From Allodiplogaster sudhausi (lineage: Eukaryota > Nematoda > Chromadorea > Rhabditida > Diplogasteridae): a stretch of 64,000 nt of DNA. The notes beneath the pieces were generated by a model. The model worked only from the letters and a program-made list of their open reading frames with translations, was not told where the DNA came from and did not search any database. The translations under genes and the position numbers were made by a program. The DNA lies in assembly GCA_945643635.1 (NCBI GenBank), contig CALZFC010000062.1:259501-323500 (forward strand), given 5' to 3'. Shown here piece after piece: positions 1 through 11,200 of this stretch (the stretch's first letter is position 1; each line of letters opens with the position of its first letter).

Positions 1-1348
1 CCTGGACATTGTCCCGGACATTCTAGATGTCCTGGACAAAATATTTTTCCAAAAGTGTCTGAGACATTTCAAAGACACACGAGCCTCATATAGGAGACCC
101 GTGTATTAACATAGGACTTTTCCATAGTGTCCGGGACATTTGTCTGCCACCTCAGAAAATGTCTTGGACATGTCTTAGACATTTGTCCGTGTCCTCGAGG
201 GAGATTAATCGTGCGGCTGTTGTTCAACTGGGGGATGAACTTCATTCAATTATCCACGGCCCCCGGCCCCTACAACCAGGGTCGGCCCCGGCCTCGGGGG
301 TCGGGGCCCGGGGCCGGCCACCCCTGATGCCGACTTGTCCGTTGTGATGAGAGAGCCTTGCAAACTCTGGTTTTATATTAATTATGGAATGCGCATTTCG
401 GACATTTTCATGATTGAAACTTACGTATTTTCCCTATTTGAACCCCTCCTTATTAGAACCCCCCTCCCTAATAGTACCCCCATTTGATAGTGGACAGGCA
501 CACTTCGGCGCTCCCGCACCCTCTGGCAGCGCCTCTCGGAAGGCTACGCCTGGGACCACACGGCCATTCAGCCCATAATAAAACCGTTCATCACTATGCA
601 TTGAATCATGGCAACGGGTAAGTGGGCGGAGCCTGCCTGTACGCAGCCAAAATCGTATTTTTTTATGCGCGAAATTCCAATGCGGGAAATTCAAAGCTGG
701 TTCGGGGCCGTCGGTTATCATAGGACCGCGTTTTGTCAGTTGCTAAAAGTTACCATACCACGGCAGCATTGGCTCAAGCAACCGCGGTTACGCGTTGCAG
801 TCTTTTCAAGGAGCTGCGTATTGGCGTGACCATTTTTGATGACCGGGTTTGAATGGGCGTGACCAGCTATCGGCAGGTAGAACTTGGTTGTAAAGACTTA
901 GATTTGTTTGCAACTTTGGAGAGACACCTCATTTTAGCAGACGCTAAAAGAACATAATCGCCTTCATTTAACAATGATCAATGAATATCTATCATTGAAT
1001 CCATTAGATTATTGGTTTGTAGTGCTCACCATTGATTGTAATGACAACGAAATAATGAAAAGAAGTTGTTTAACTGTTCAAAATATTCGTGCTTATGAGT
1101 TGATAATTTAATGAGCAGCTGAACATTCACGTCATCGGGTTGTTCTGACGCAACAAGCAACAAGTTTGCAGAGCTCGATCCTAGTCAACGGCGTCGCTCG
1201 CCCCCGCCGTCTCCACTTTCAACTATTACAAGTTATCATGACATGAAAAATGCTTGCAAACGAAAGAAGAAATGTGGATATAGTGTAGAAAAATTCCAAA
1301 TGAAAATTCTGTCCACCTTAAAGACGCAGAAGACTCATTCTTGAATTC

Positions 1349-1387
<39 letters not shown>

Positions 1388-1868
1388 AAATGATCAATGT
1401 CCACATCAATTTGTCAAAGTTATTGTACGCACGTGTAATACACGCAACTGAGCAGGTATCCCCTCCCTTTCTCCCACATCTTCAACCTCTCTCTCCCTCA
1501 TCTCCGGCTCTACATCTCAATAGTCTCCATTTTAACCCGTTGATTAGTCTTTCTTCTTGTGCAGTGGAGTTCTCCTTTTTTTATCATTTGGCACTGCTCA
1601 TGGAAAGACGGAGAAACGGAGATTCATAGAGAAAGGAAAGGCTAGAAATGACAAGGGAACCTCTTAATGCAAGAAAGAGCATTGAGAGTGGATCACGCGA
1701 GTAGTCGCGGACATTCAGTTTGCCGTTAAGAACAACCGCTATAAAAGGCGGAGTTAGAGGAGAAAGAGAGAAGGCCAAGGAAACAAATAGTCTCCTCCCG
1801 ATATGATCAACTGCTCCTCGTCTGCACAGCAACAAAGGGCGAATGTTAGCGAAGGTGTGCTGGGAGCA
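1..1868. repeat. Repeat-rich intergenic DNA with TGTCCNGGACA palindromes
   Basis: No convincing gene. Three perfect 11-bp palindromes of the form TGTCCNGGACA lie at 10-20, 28-38 and 128-138, with degenerate GGACAT/GACATT copies between them to about 200. A GC-rich block at about 240-325 is the reverse complement of one at about 12,089-12,150. C-rich TTATTAGAACCCC-type repeats lie at 440-490. A (CT)n tract fills 1,351-1,384. Open frames here look like chance readings of repeats. Confidence 0.6.
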
Positions 1869-4026
1869 ATGGCGACTGAATTTAGACATTTTATGAAACA
1901 TTTCAATTTATCTTATTGTTAGGTATAATTGTACTTAAAAGAATAGTAATAATCTTCCGCTTACTTCAACTTTTCGTAACTTTTATGAGTATATCAATGA
2001 GATAATTGGGATCAAATAAACAATTTCACAGTACATTGAAATAAATAAATAAAATTATAACATGTCTTTTATTTACCAGATATAGAAGACGCAACAGAGA
2101 CGCGGAAGAAGGAGATTGCGACGTTGTCTGCTATCAATTCGTGTTCTTCCTTGCACGGCGACTTCCTCTTCCGGCCCCTGGCCCTCGCTGACATCCCTTC
2201 CGTCGTCCGCATCGCCACCCACGAATTCCTCGAAGATGAACCGCATTGTCGAGTTAGCCATTTATACATTTTCTTCCTTTGGGATAAGGAAAATGAAATC
2301 CATTCTGTAAACTCGTAAATATAAAAAAAATGATGATAAAAAAATTACAAATATTTTTTTAAATATGGGAGGCAGATGTAGTGAATCTTTCCGAAATGCC
2401 CTCAGGCCCTTGGACTGCACGCCGAGAACGCGGGCCAGCTGGTGGAATACATTGTCCGTCGCTGTTGTCACTACGCATGCTCAGTTGTCACCACATTGAG
2501 GAGTACCGGTCAGGTTAGACAACCTTGCTTGGGGGTTCATGGTTGGACATATGATATACACCATGACACCCATTACGGAACTCTTACATAACGCAGTCAT
2601 CTGATAATTTGAATGAACTTCTTTCAACTACAACTCCCTATTTTTATGTGAAATTTTGTGCGAGACAATCAATAATTGTTCCATTTAAAATTTCTCTCCA
2701 AGATTGTTGCCTTTCGCCTGATGTCCATCGGGCATCGCTCTCCTTCGGATGACGTCATTCCATTCCACCCCGTTGTCAAGTCGTCAACCGCTCTTGTGCC
2801 CTGTTCGTTTCCCATATCTCATAATGATGGATATATGTATGTATCTGTCATTTCACCTCATCATGATGCATGCTCAACACCGAGTTGTCAATGGTATAAC
2901 CGCAATAGCGGAAGCGGCGAGATGGGCCAAGTGGAAGATGACTTTTTTAGACAAATCATATATCAATATTAGATCTTGGAAATTTCCTTCGCTATTTCAA
3001 TTTAAAAAGTTTTATCGTTAAGGAATTTGTGTTTTCATACGGAACAGTGACAAATTGTGAGCCACTAGCATGCCATATATGATACACCAATGCATTTCTT
3101 GAAGGTGCCATGAACCAGCAGTTGGAGAACAATTTTTGGACGAACCAGAAGGCGTCGACACTGAAGGTGAGCAATTGAAAGGCAAAAAAAGTCATCATTC
3201 GAGGATGAGTCTGGCAAACTTCGCGGTTGTTCCTTATTAGAAATGAAACTGATAATTGTCAACCTTCACTCGAATTAGTACTGTTGAGATGACTGAAATT
3301 CCTGTCATAATTACTCATATATTGATCACGTTTAGGTAATCACGCTGTCACATTGTTCCCGTGTCTATTCGTAGATTCTGCGTCATGAACTGACCTTCGT
3401 CTCTTCCGTCCATCGCCGCCGTGGAATCGCCTCCCATCTGCTTCATCTCGGCTTGCACTTTAACCAGCTTAAAGTCAATATACGTATTATTATTGACTTA
3501 ACGGATTGTGTATTGTAAAAATTTGAAGTTAAAAAGGTTTTTCATAATTTTTATTTCTAAAAAGATAATTTAGAAATATCCATAAATTAAGGCATTGGGC
3601 ATCACGGGTATTCTTGTAAACGCGTCCACGAATGGGATGCAGTCCCTGCTAGAGCGCGTCGGCTACCGCTGCGCTGCCGAGGTTCTTCCTCTCTCTCTCT
3701 CTCTCCTCATTTTTCAAGACCACCAGCAATTAATTTTTCGGAATCTATACTTTCAGAATAATTAATAATATTCATTGGATTTTTCCACGCTTTCTCGCTC
3801 TCTCTGCCTCTCCCCCCCCCCTCACTCTTGTCTCGAGTGGCGGAAGCTATTGAACATGTTCTCTTCATTTTAGGATAGTCCTCGTTTCTTTCTCTCTCCC
3901 TCTATCTCTTTTCAGGCGACCACCCGGAGTGTCGACACGCCATGGTGCCGTCTTCTCAACGATCCCACCATGCCAACCAACACCGATTCATTGAAGCTGA
4001 TGTACATTGCAATTAAAGAGAGCTAA
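1869..4026 (+). CDS. GNAT-family N-acetyltransferase (arylalkylamine-type, nematode)
   Basis: Probable acetyl-CoA-dependent N-acetyltransferase of the GNAT fold; the substrate cannot be named. Proposed exons: 1,869-1,917 (tentative start), 2,080-2,252, 2,406-2,513, from 2,703 (end uncertain), about 3,120-3,166, 3,375-3,473, 3,592-3,681 and 3,916-4,026 (stop TAA). Order of motifs: FRPLALADIPSVVRIATHEF with FLEDEPHCR (GNAT beta1-alpha1), ALGLHAENAGQLVEYIV, IVAFRLMSIGHR (beta4), then SSVHRRRGIASHLLHLGL, which fits the acetyl-CoA pyrophosphate loop (R/Q-x-x-G-x-A/G), then GITGILVNASTNGMQSLLER and GYRC (beta6/beta7). The family level is clear. The start exon is chosen only because its phase fits, and the join around 2,760-3,120 is unresolved. 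The last intron ends in a CT-rich tract. Confidence 0.8.
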
Positions 4027-5293
4027 TTACGTCATCTATGAAATAAGGCCTCATTCTTATTAAGATGTATTTTCATGTAGTACCATCTTTCAAAGCACTC
4101 ATTTACTAGATGTTTAACCGGAAATAATATCCTCTCTGTCGGCATAAATATCCATTAAGAAAACCGGCATGTGAGTTGTATATAAATGATTATATGCATA
4201 CATAAGTGATATAATGAATGTGATCGCTTCCAGTTCATTTGACTCGAGCGACCAGCAGAAAGATGTCATTGAAGTTTCGTTCAGAGATTTGTTTTAAATG
4301 AGTGGCATGCGAAAACCCCGACCCATTCAAAAAAATTATTATTTTTGCTTTAGTATTGAATATAATTAGAACGAGCATCGAGTGTATTTTGTATTCATGT
4401 TCTGGTTAGAAGAACTTAAACCTTCATAAATAAGTTGCAATATAGGCTGAAGTAATGGCGGGTCTGCAGAGGCTGTTCAAGCAAGGGCTATCGATATGCA
4501 TCGCTGAAGTTTTCTCCCTCTCTTCCCTTCGACTACACGCAAGCAAGCATTGCATTCGACGTTTGCCTATAAAGAATGCGCATACATAAATTATCTTTCT
4601 CTCGCCTGTCTCCTACTTTTCCTCTCTCTCTCTCTCTTACTCTCTCTCTCTCTCTCTTACTCTTTCTCTCTCCATCTTTCTATCTCTTCGTCCTCTCTTC
4701 ATCTTCTCGCTCTCTATCCGAAGCGACTACACAATTGCCATTCCGTGAAGCTGTTCGTAGATATTTAGAAGAGCCGGTGAATGGCATCTCCTATAAAGAG
4801 ACCATTAAACTCTCCCCAATCACTTCTCCAAGATGAAATAATCTCGGAACCTCTCTGAACATCTTCTGAAAAAATGCAACCATCGAATGGTTCGATAAGT
4901 TGGCGGCAACTTGAAGGGCTGACGCTGTTTGTGTTAGGGCCCGGGCACTTATTATATATAGACTTCCCTGGTTTACCTACATACATATGAGTTAACCCAC
5001 AAGGTACCCATAACTTTTTGCTCCGTGGTTCTTAATTTGTATTCTACGGTGCTAAGTTCGCCGCACGTCGAAACCAGTCGAATGAGCGACCTACGGAAGC
5101 ACGGGAAAAAAACGAAGGTTTCACTTGCTTCCCGTTTTGCGACCACTGTAAAAAAAATGGGAGTAGGAAGTATTAAAAAAGATATTTGAAGAAAGTGAAG
5201 AAGGCCCAGAAGCTTCCGAATGATCGGAGAGGCCGTTAGAAGTTCTTCCGTTTGAGCAGCGGCAATCTTTCTCTTTCCATTTAATGAGCACTA
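4027..5293. other. Intergenic region, no gene seen
   Basis: AT-rich spacer between the acetyltransferase and the 41-bp minisatellite. It has a CT-rich stretch at about 4,620-4,700. Short open frames here are low-complexity and show no family similarity I recognise. Confidence 0.5.
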
Positions 5294-5346
5294 ATGGAAG
5301 ACATTTTCATATTTAAGAGCCGAAGACGAGCCGCAGCTTTTGCGGA

Positions 5347-5756
5347 AGCGAGCCCACTCATCAGGCAAACAATCTGTTCAATTTGGAAGCGAGCCCACTC
5401 ATCAGGCAGACAATCTGTTCAATTTGGAAGCGAGCCCACTCATCAGGCAGACAATCTGTTCAATTTGGAAGCGAGCCCACTCATCAGGCAGACAATCTGT
5501 TCAATTTGGAAGCGAGCCCACTCATCAGGCAGACAATCTGTTCAATTTGGAAGCGAGCCCACTCATCAGGCAAACAATCTGTTCAATTTGGAAGCGAGCC
5601 CACTCATCAGGCAAACAATCTGTTCAATTTGGAAGCGAGCCCACTCATCAGGCAGACAATCTGTTCAATTTGGAAGCGAGCCCACTCATCAGGCAGACAA
5701 TCTGTTCAATTTGGAAGCGAGCCCACTCATCAGGCAAACAATCTGTTCAATTTGGA
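5347..5756. repeat. 41-bp minisatellite, about 10 near-identical copies
   Basis: Head-to-tail units starting GCGAGCCCACTCATCAGGCA and ending AATTTGGAA, differing only at an A/G position in the middle. The 41-bp period is not a multiple of three and the unit has no stop codon in any forward frame, so all three forward frames stay open across the array. The long open frames here therefore need no coding selection to explain them. Confidence 0.9.
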
Positions 5757-5859
5757 TTTGCGCGAAATTTCAACGTTCTCTGCTCTTTCTCTATGCCATT
5801 TTCACTATGACAAAATGCACGATGGAAGTACTTTTAATAGCTAAAATGCAAAATTAGGC

Positions 5860-5952
5860 ATGTCGAGATACATCTTAATATTGTTTATCTGCCTGTTGAT
5901 GATTTCGAAGGAATTGACCAACGCTCAGAGAAGATCGAATAACAAGGCTAGT
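5860..5952 (+). CDS. Possible first exon of a secreted protein (signal peptide)
   Basis: The frame from 5,860 starts MSRYILILFICLLMISKE, then LTNAQRRSNNKAS, which looks like a classic signal peptide with cleavage near the NAQ. A GTAAAA donor follows at about 5,953. Without splicing the frame runs on for 270 codons through the GA tract as Arg-Glu repeats to 6,672. A plausible downstream exon after an acceptor at about 6,377 is Gly/Gln-rich in one frame (GGPGQFKQGRIQQQ) and Ser-rich in another, and I could not make the phases decide. Product unknown. Confidence 0.3.
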
Positions 5953-6062
5953 GGTAAAATGTGTTCAAGAGAGACAGAAGGAGAGAGAAAGAAAGGTAAA
6001 AAAGATAGTGAACGAAAGAAAAAAAATGAGGTAAATAGAAAGAGAGAGAAGAAAAAAGGTGC

Positions 6063-6065
<3 letters not shown>

Positions 6066-6137
<72 letters not shown>

Positions 6138-6310
6138 AGAGAGAGAGAGAGAGAGAGAGCAGTGTCAAAGAAACACTGAAAGAGAGAGAGAGGAGTGTCA
6201 AAGAAGGACGAAGAGAGAGAGAGAGAAAGGAGTGTCAAAGAAAGAGGTGAGAGCTAGAGGAGTGTCAAAGAAAGACGGAGAGAGAGAGAGAGGAGTGTCA
6301 GAACTAAGAA
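6066..6310. repeat. (GA)n tract followed by GGAGTGTCAAAGAAAG repeats
   Basis: A GA dinucleotide run of about 90 bp (6,066-6,158), then four to five imperfect units of GGAGTGTCAAAGAAAGACGG separated by GA runs, ending near 6,300. The forward frame reads it as Arg-Glu repeats. Confidence 0.85.
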
Positions 6311-6679
6311 ATATTATTCTGCTACTTACAAAAAAAAAATGGATATGGAAGAGTGGAATAACTCGTACTCCAGCGGGGTGGGAAAGGGCGAGGAGGGCCT
6401 GGCCAATTCAAGCAGGGACGCATCCAACAGCAGCACGCTCAGCCGCAGCCTCAGGCCGCTCAGCAGCAGATCCAACAGCCGATTCAGTCTCAAGATGTCG
6501 GTCACTTCGTGTATTTTTATTTTTGAATTACATTTTAAAAATCCTCAACGATCAAGATGTATTTGTACTGATTATTGAAAAGGACAGAGAAGGAGGATAT
6601 TTCTGCTCGTTTAGGAGATGCTGTACTTCATTAAATGAAGCTGCCAGTGAGAAATTTTATGAGGATGGATGATTCGTCA

Positions 6680-8270
6680 CTGTTTCGACGCAACAACGAT
6701 AAATTGTTATTACGGAACAGTTGTGCTGCCCTGATAAACGTTAAGAAAAGCAAACATGCGAAAAATTAAGAAAGATATATGGAGATTGTTTTTAAAGATT
6801 TATCCAATTCATGCAACACGGTGCTTCAAACCCCACTTTGATACAATTATAGTGCGCGGGTTGGCGCCTTTTCCCATAGAATGTGTGTGAGCTGACAGAG
6901 CTGTGTGTTTGTGTGCTCACACACTAGAAATTGTGATATTTAGCAGAAACTTGATATAAATCTGAAATCTATTTACCGGTAGATTTAGAATTATAAGAGG
7001 AAGAGCGAAAGCAACGCTTGCTTGACGCGTCGCTGCCTGGAAATTTAGCATTTCTTCCCTCCAAAACCATTTATAGTGTCTCCATTTAAACGATATTTGA
7101 ACGATGAATACCAGAACTATCAAAGTGGAGTTTACATTGGCTTGATTCACCGTGGCAAATATATACACTGCTTCATCTGGTGTAGCAATTGAATTGTGCG
7201 TTTTGGGCTTTCATCATGCATCGTGATTTTTCCATATTGTCCTTTCATATTTTATCCAAATATTGAGAGTTGCCTTAGGTAAACATTTTCTGCCTTTGTG
7301 CGATATAATTTCTGATATCTGAAGTATATTCTACTCTTACGCACGCATAATCTGCGTAGTTTGCATGGAGTGCTGGAGTAGTTGGCTGGCTACATCCAGT
7401 TTCATCTGCGATACGAGTATAAACTGACGATGCTGGCTTGTCTTCATTCAACATCGCACTGCTGCGAATGTATGCATGTGTGTATATACTTAGACCTTGT
7501 TGGTGCGCTGTCTGCTTCTCTCGCTACTCTCCTCGCTTTCCACCAACTCTCGTCTTGCCACCCGTGCTTGCAGCCTCCTCGTGTCTCCACAAGTCTAGGG
7601 TTTCGTTTAGCTTTCTCGTTGCCCTCTCGCTTGCGCACACTCCTATGCATTCTATGCCGGCTGTCCATTCTCTTCTTCGCTCCTTTTATTGTTCCCTGTA
7701 AGGGTTAAGCAAATGAAAAAAGTAATGCGAAAAGTCCAATGTAATATGCTCTGCTGTTGTAGCTTACATCCTATTTTCCCTCTTTCGTGCAATTCGCTAT
7801 TCGTCCAGCTTATATTCTTTACACTGAGCCTTGCTATTACGAAGTTAGTTTCCAGTTGAAAAGTAAAAAAAAACAGCCGGTTATGATGAGCATCTGTCCT
7901 GCCAAGTTTTCTGCACCGTCTGAGGCTACGCCGACTACTACCTTTGGTATGAGTTTGCCTTTATTAACTCGTTCCCGTCACCCTGGTAGTGCAACTGCCA
8001 TTAATAGCTTCTTTGTCAAATCAATGTAATATGTATCTTGCTATTTTACATGAAAGAAGTGCAGGAACGTGGAAAATGTCTGTGTTATGCTTTAAAAAAA
8101 AATGTCTTTGTTAAAGCCAAGAGATTTAGATTAACAAACAGCCCAGTTTTCTGTGACAGTAGATCAAAGTTAGTGCGCTAATGACGGATAATAAATGACA
8201 AACTTAAGTAGAATACGATTATTTTTTGTGATAAAATAAGATAAATGAGAAATAAAGTAAGTGAGAGAAT
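6680..8270. other. Intergenic region, no gene seen
   Basis: Open frames at 7,382-7,708 and 7,787-8,029 show no recognisable domain and no good splice framework. Nothing else stands out. Confidence 0.4.
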
Positions 8271-8276
8271 GTTGAG

Positions 8277-11200
8277 ATTGCCGTCTCTACTGCTGCATGC
8301 ACTGCAACGCGCGACGCTGCACGAGCAACGCGCTCTCGCGCCACGTCAAGCAGGCGCACCCGGCGGCCTACCAGGCAGCCTGCCGCTTCCAGTGCCCCGT
8401 TTGCAGCCACCGCGTCCCGCTTCGCATCTCCATCCTCAGTCACATCTCGGTACGAGCAGCTGAAAGTGGTCCGTGTTCAACCCCCGCGGGCAGTTGCAGC
8501 TGAAAGTGGTCCGTGTTCGACCCCCTCGAGCAAGGCAGCTGAAAGTTGGGGACCATGTCAGAATAGCAACGTCAATATAGCAACACGTTGTAAAAAGGAC
8601 ATTTCAACACCGTACTTCTGGCAATGGTACATTTGAGCAACGTAGCCTTATCGCAACGAAACGGCGGCCATTTGAGCAGCTAGTCAAACGAGCGCCAAGG
8701 AAATAGAGCAAAAGCGACACATGAGCGACAAGAAAACGTTTTAGCAATGGGCTAGATACCACTTCTGGTATTGGAAATGGTATTGGGGGCCTCTGAAACC
8801 CAATACCACTTTCACCTGCGACAATTGAGCAACGACATTTGAGCAACGACTTTTGAGCAACGGGCTAAATCTTCGTCCCTGGTATTGGGGGGCCTATGAG
8901 ACCCAATGGGTTCCACCTGTGACATTTGAGCAACGGGCTAAATCTTCGTCCTTGGTATTGGGGGGCCTATGAGACCCAATGGGTTCCACCTGCGACATTT
9001 GAGCAACGACATTTGAGCAACCGGCTTGATCTTCGACCCTGGTATTGGGGGGCCCATGAGACCCAATGGGTTCCACCTGCGACATTTGAGCAACCGGCTT
9101 GATCTTCGACCCTGGTATTGGGGGGCCCATGAGACCCAATGGGTTCCACCTGCGACATTTGAGCAACGACTTTTGAGCAACGGGCTAAATCTTCGTCCTT
9201 GGTATTGGGGGGCCTATGAGACCCAATGGGTTCCACCTGCGACATTTGAGCAACGGGCTTGATCTTCGTCCCTGGTATTGGGGGGCCCATGAGACCCAAT
9301 GGGTTCCACCTGCGACATTTGAGCAACGACATTTGAGCAACGGGCTTGATCTTCGTCCCTGGTATTGGGGGGGGGGCCTATGAGACCCAATGGGTTCCAC
9401 CTGCGACATTTGAGCAACGACTTTTGAGCAACGGGCTAGATCTTCTTCCCCTGCATTGAGGGGTCTTTGTAGACCCAATAGGTCTCGCCTGTGACATTTG
9501 AGCAAGTAGACAGTTGAGCAACGGGCTAAATCCTTTTCGCTGGTATAGGGGGCCTATCAGACCCACTGGATCCAAACTAGCAGTATCTTTTTCTCTCGTA
9601 TAATGGAGACACAATGGGTCCCGTTACCTGCATCTATGTATGTACTTATACAATTGAGCAATAGAAAATCAATGTCAATATGGCTGTTATCCGAGAAACT
9701 CATACTCACAGTCGTGCATGTGTACTTAAAATGTAACATTTGAACAGCGCTGACAATACTACAATTGCATGACAATTATTGTTTTATTTTATGATACTTA
9801 TTTTGTCCACTTCATCTATTATCAGAGAATTATTGAGTGCTGATTTGCATAAATAAGCATATTTTCACCCATAGTAGCAGGAGTAAAAATATTTATTTGG
9901 TTACATTTTATGGCATGATTATCTCTATGGACGGAAGTAAGAGGGAAGTCCAGTGAAGAGCAGCCGTGAGTCTGCTGATCGAAGGTTTATATACCATTCC
10001 GAGATGACGAGACTCACATAGTCAAGTAGCGAATGTATATATATATATATTGTACAATATGTAGATATTCAATATCATATCTAGGTACATAACAATCTCT
10101 TTGTGATCATAAAGAAAATGAAAAGTGAAGAAAACGAAATTTTCCTCTTCTTTCCGGGTTTTCGGGGATCGGAAAGGATCTCTTTCCACACGAATATAAT
10201 AAGAGTGGAAATATGCAAATTTCTGCAAATGTGTCACTTTCGAATTAGAGAAAACTCAAATGACCGAAAATTGGAACCCTGATTAGGTATTTGGAATTAT
10301 CGAGAGTCCTAAGCGACATTAATTGGGCCTGTAGTTTGCTACGAACACTCAAGAATGATCTGATAAGTTTTACATGCGATTTTCAGTAGTTGAAGTGGTC
10401 AAAATAATTATTATGGATTGTCATGTCATTGGTAGTATTGTCAGCGTTTCAAATATCATGGCGAGCTACATTTTAAGTACACATGCACGACTGTGAGTAT
10501 GAGTTTCTCGGATAACAGCCATATTGATTTTCCATTGCTCAATTGTATAAGTACATACATAGATGCAGGTAACGGGACCCATTGTGTCTCCATTATACGA
10601 AAGAAAAAGATATTGCTAGTTTGGATCCAGTGGGTCTGATAGGCCCTCTATACCAGCGAAAAGGATTTAGCCCGTTGCTCAATTGTCTACTTGCTCAAAT
10701 GTCACAGGCGAGACCTATTGGGTCTACAAAGACCCCTCAATGCAGGGGAAGAAGATCTAGCCCGTTGCTCAAAAGTCGTTGCTCAAATGTCGCAGGTGGA
10801 ACCCATTGGGTCTCATAGGCCCCCCCCAATACCAGGGTCGAAGATCAAGCCCGTTGCTCAAATGTCGCAGGTGGAACCCATTGGGTCTCATGGGCCCCCC
10901 AATACCAGGGACGAAGATCAAGCCCGTTGCTCAAATGTCGCAGGTGGAACCCATTGGGTCTCATAGGCCCCCCAATACCAAGGACGAAGATCTAGCCCGT
11001 TGCTCAAATGTCGCAGGTGGAACCCATTGGGTCTCATAGGCCCCCCAATACCAGGGACGAAGATCAAGCCCGTTGCTCAAATGTCGCAGGTGGAACCCAT
11101 TGGGTCTCATAGGCCCCCCAATACCAAGGACGAAGATCTAGCCCGTTGCTCAAAAGTCGTTGCTCAAATGTCGCAGGTGGATCCCATTGGGTCTCATAGG

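Noticed and set aside
8894..9614. Frames with repeated NPLGLMGPPIPG/MSQVEPIGSHGPP-like peptides (also 10,582-11,717)
   Set aside because: These are translations of the 73-bp units in the foldback arms, appear in several frames and both orientations, and end with the repeats.
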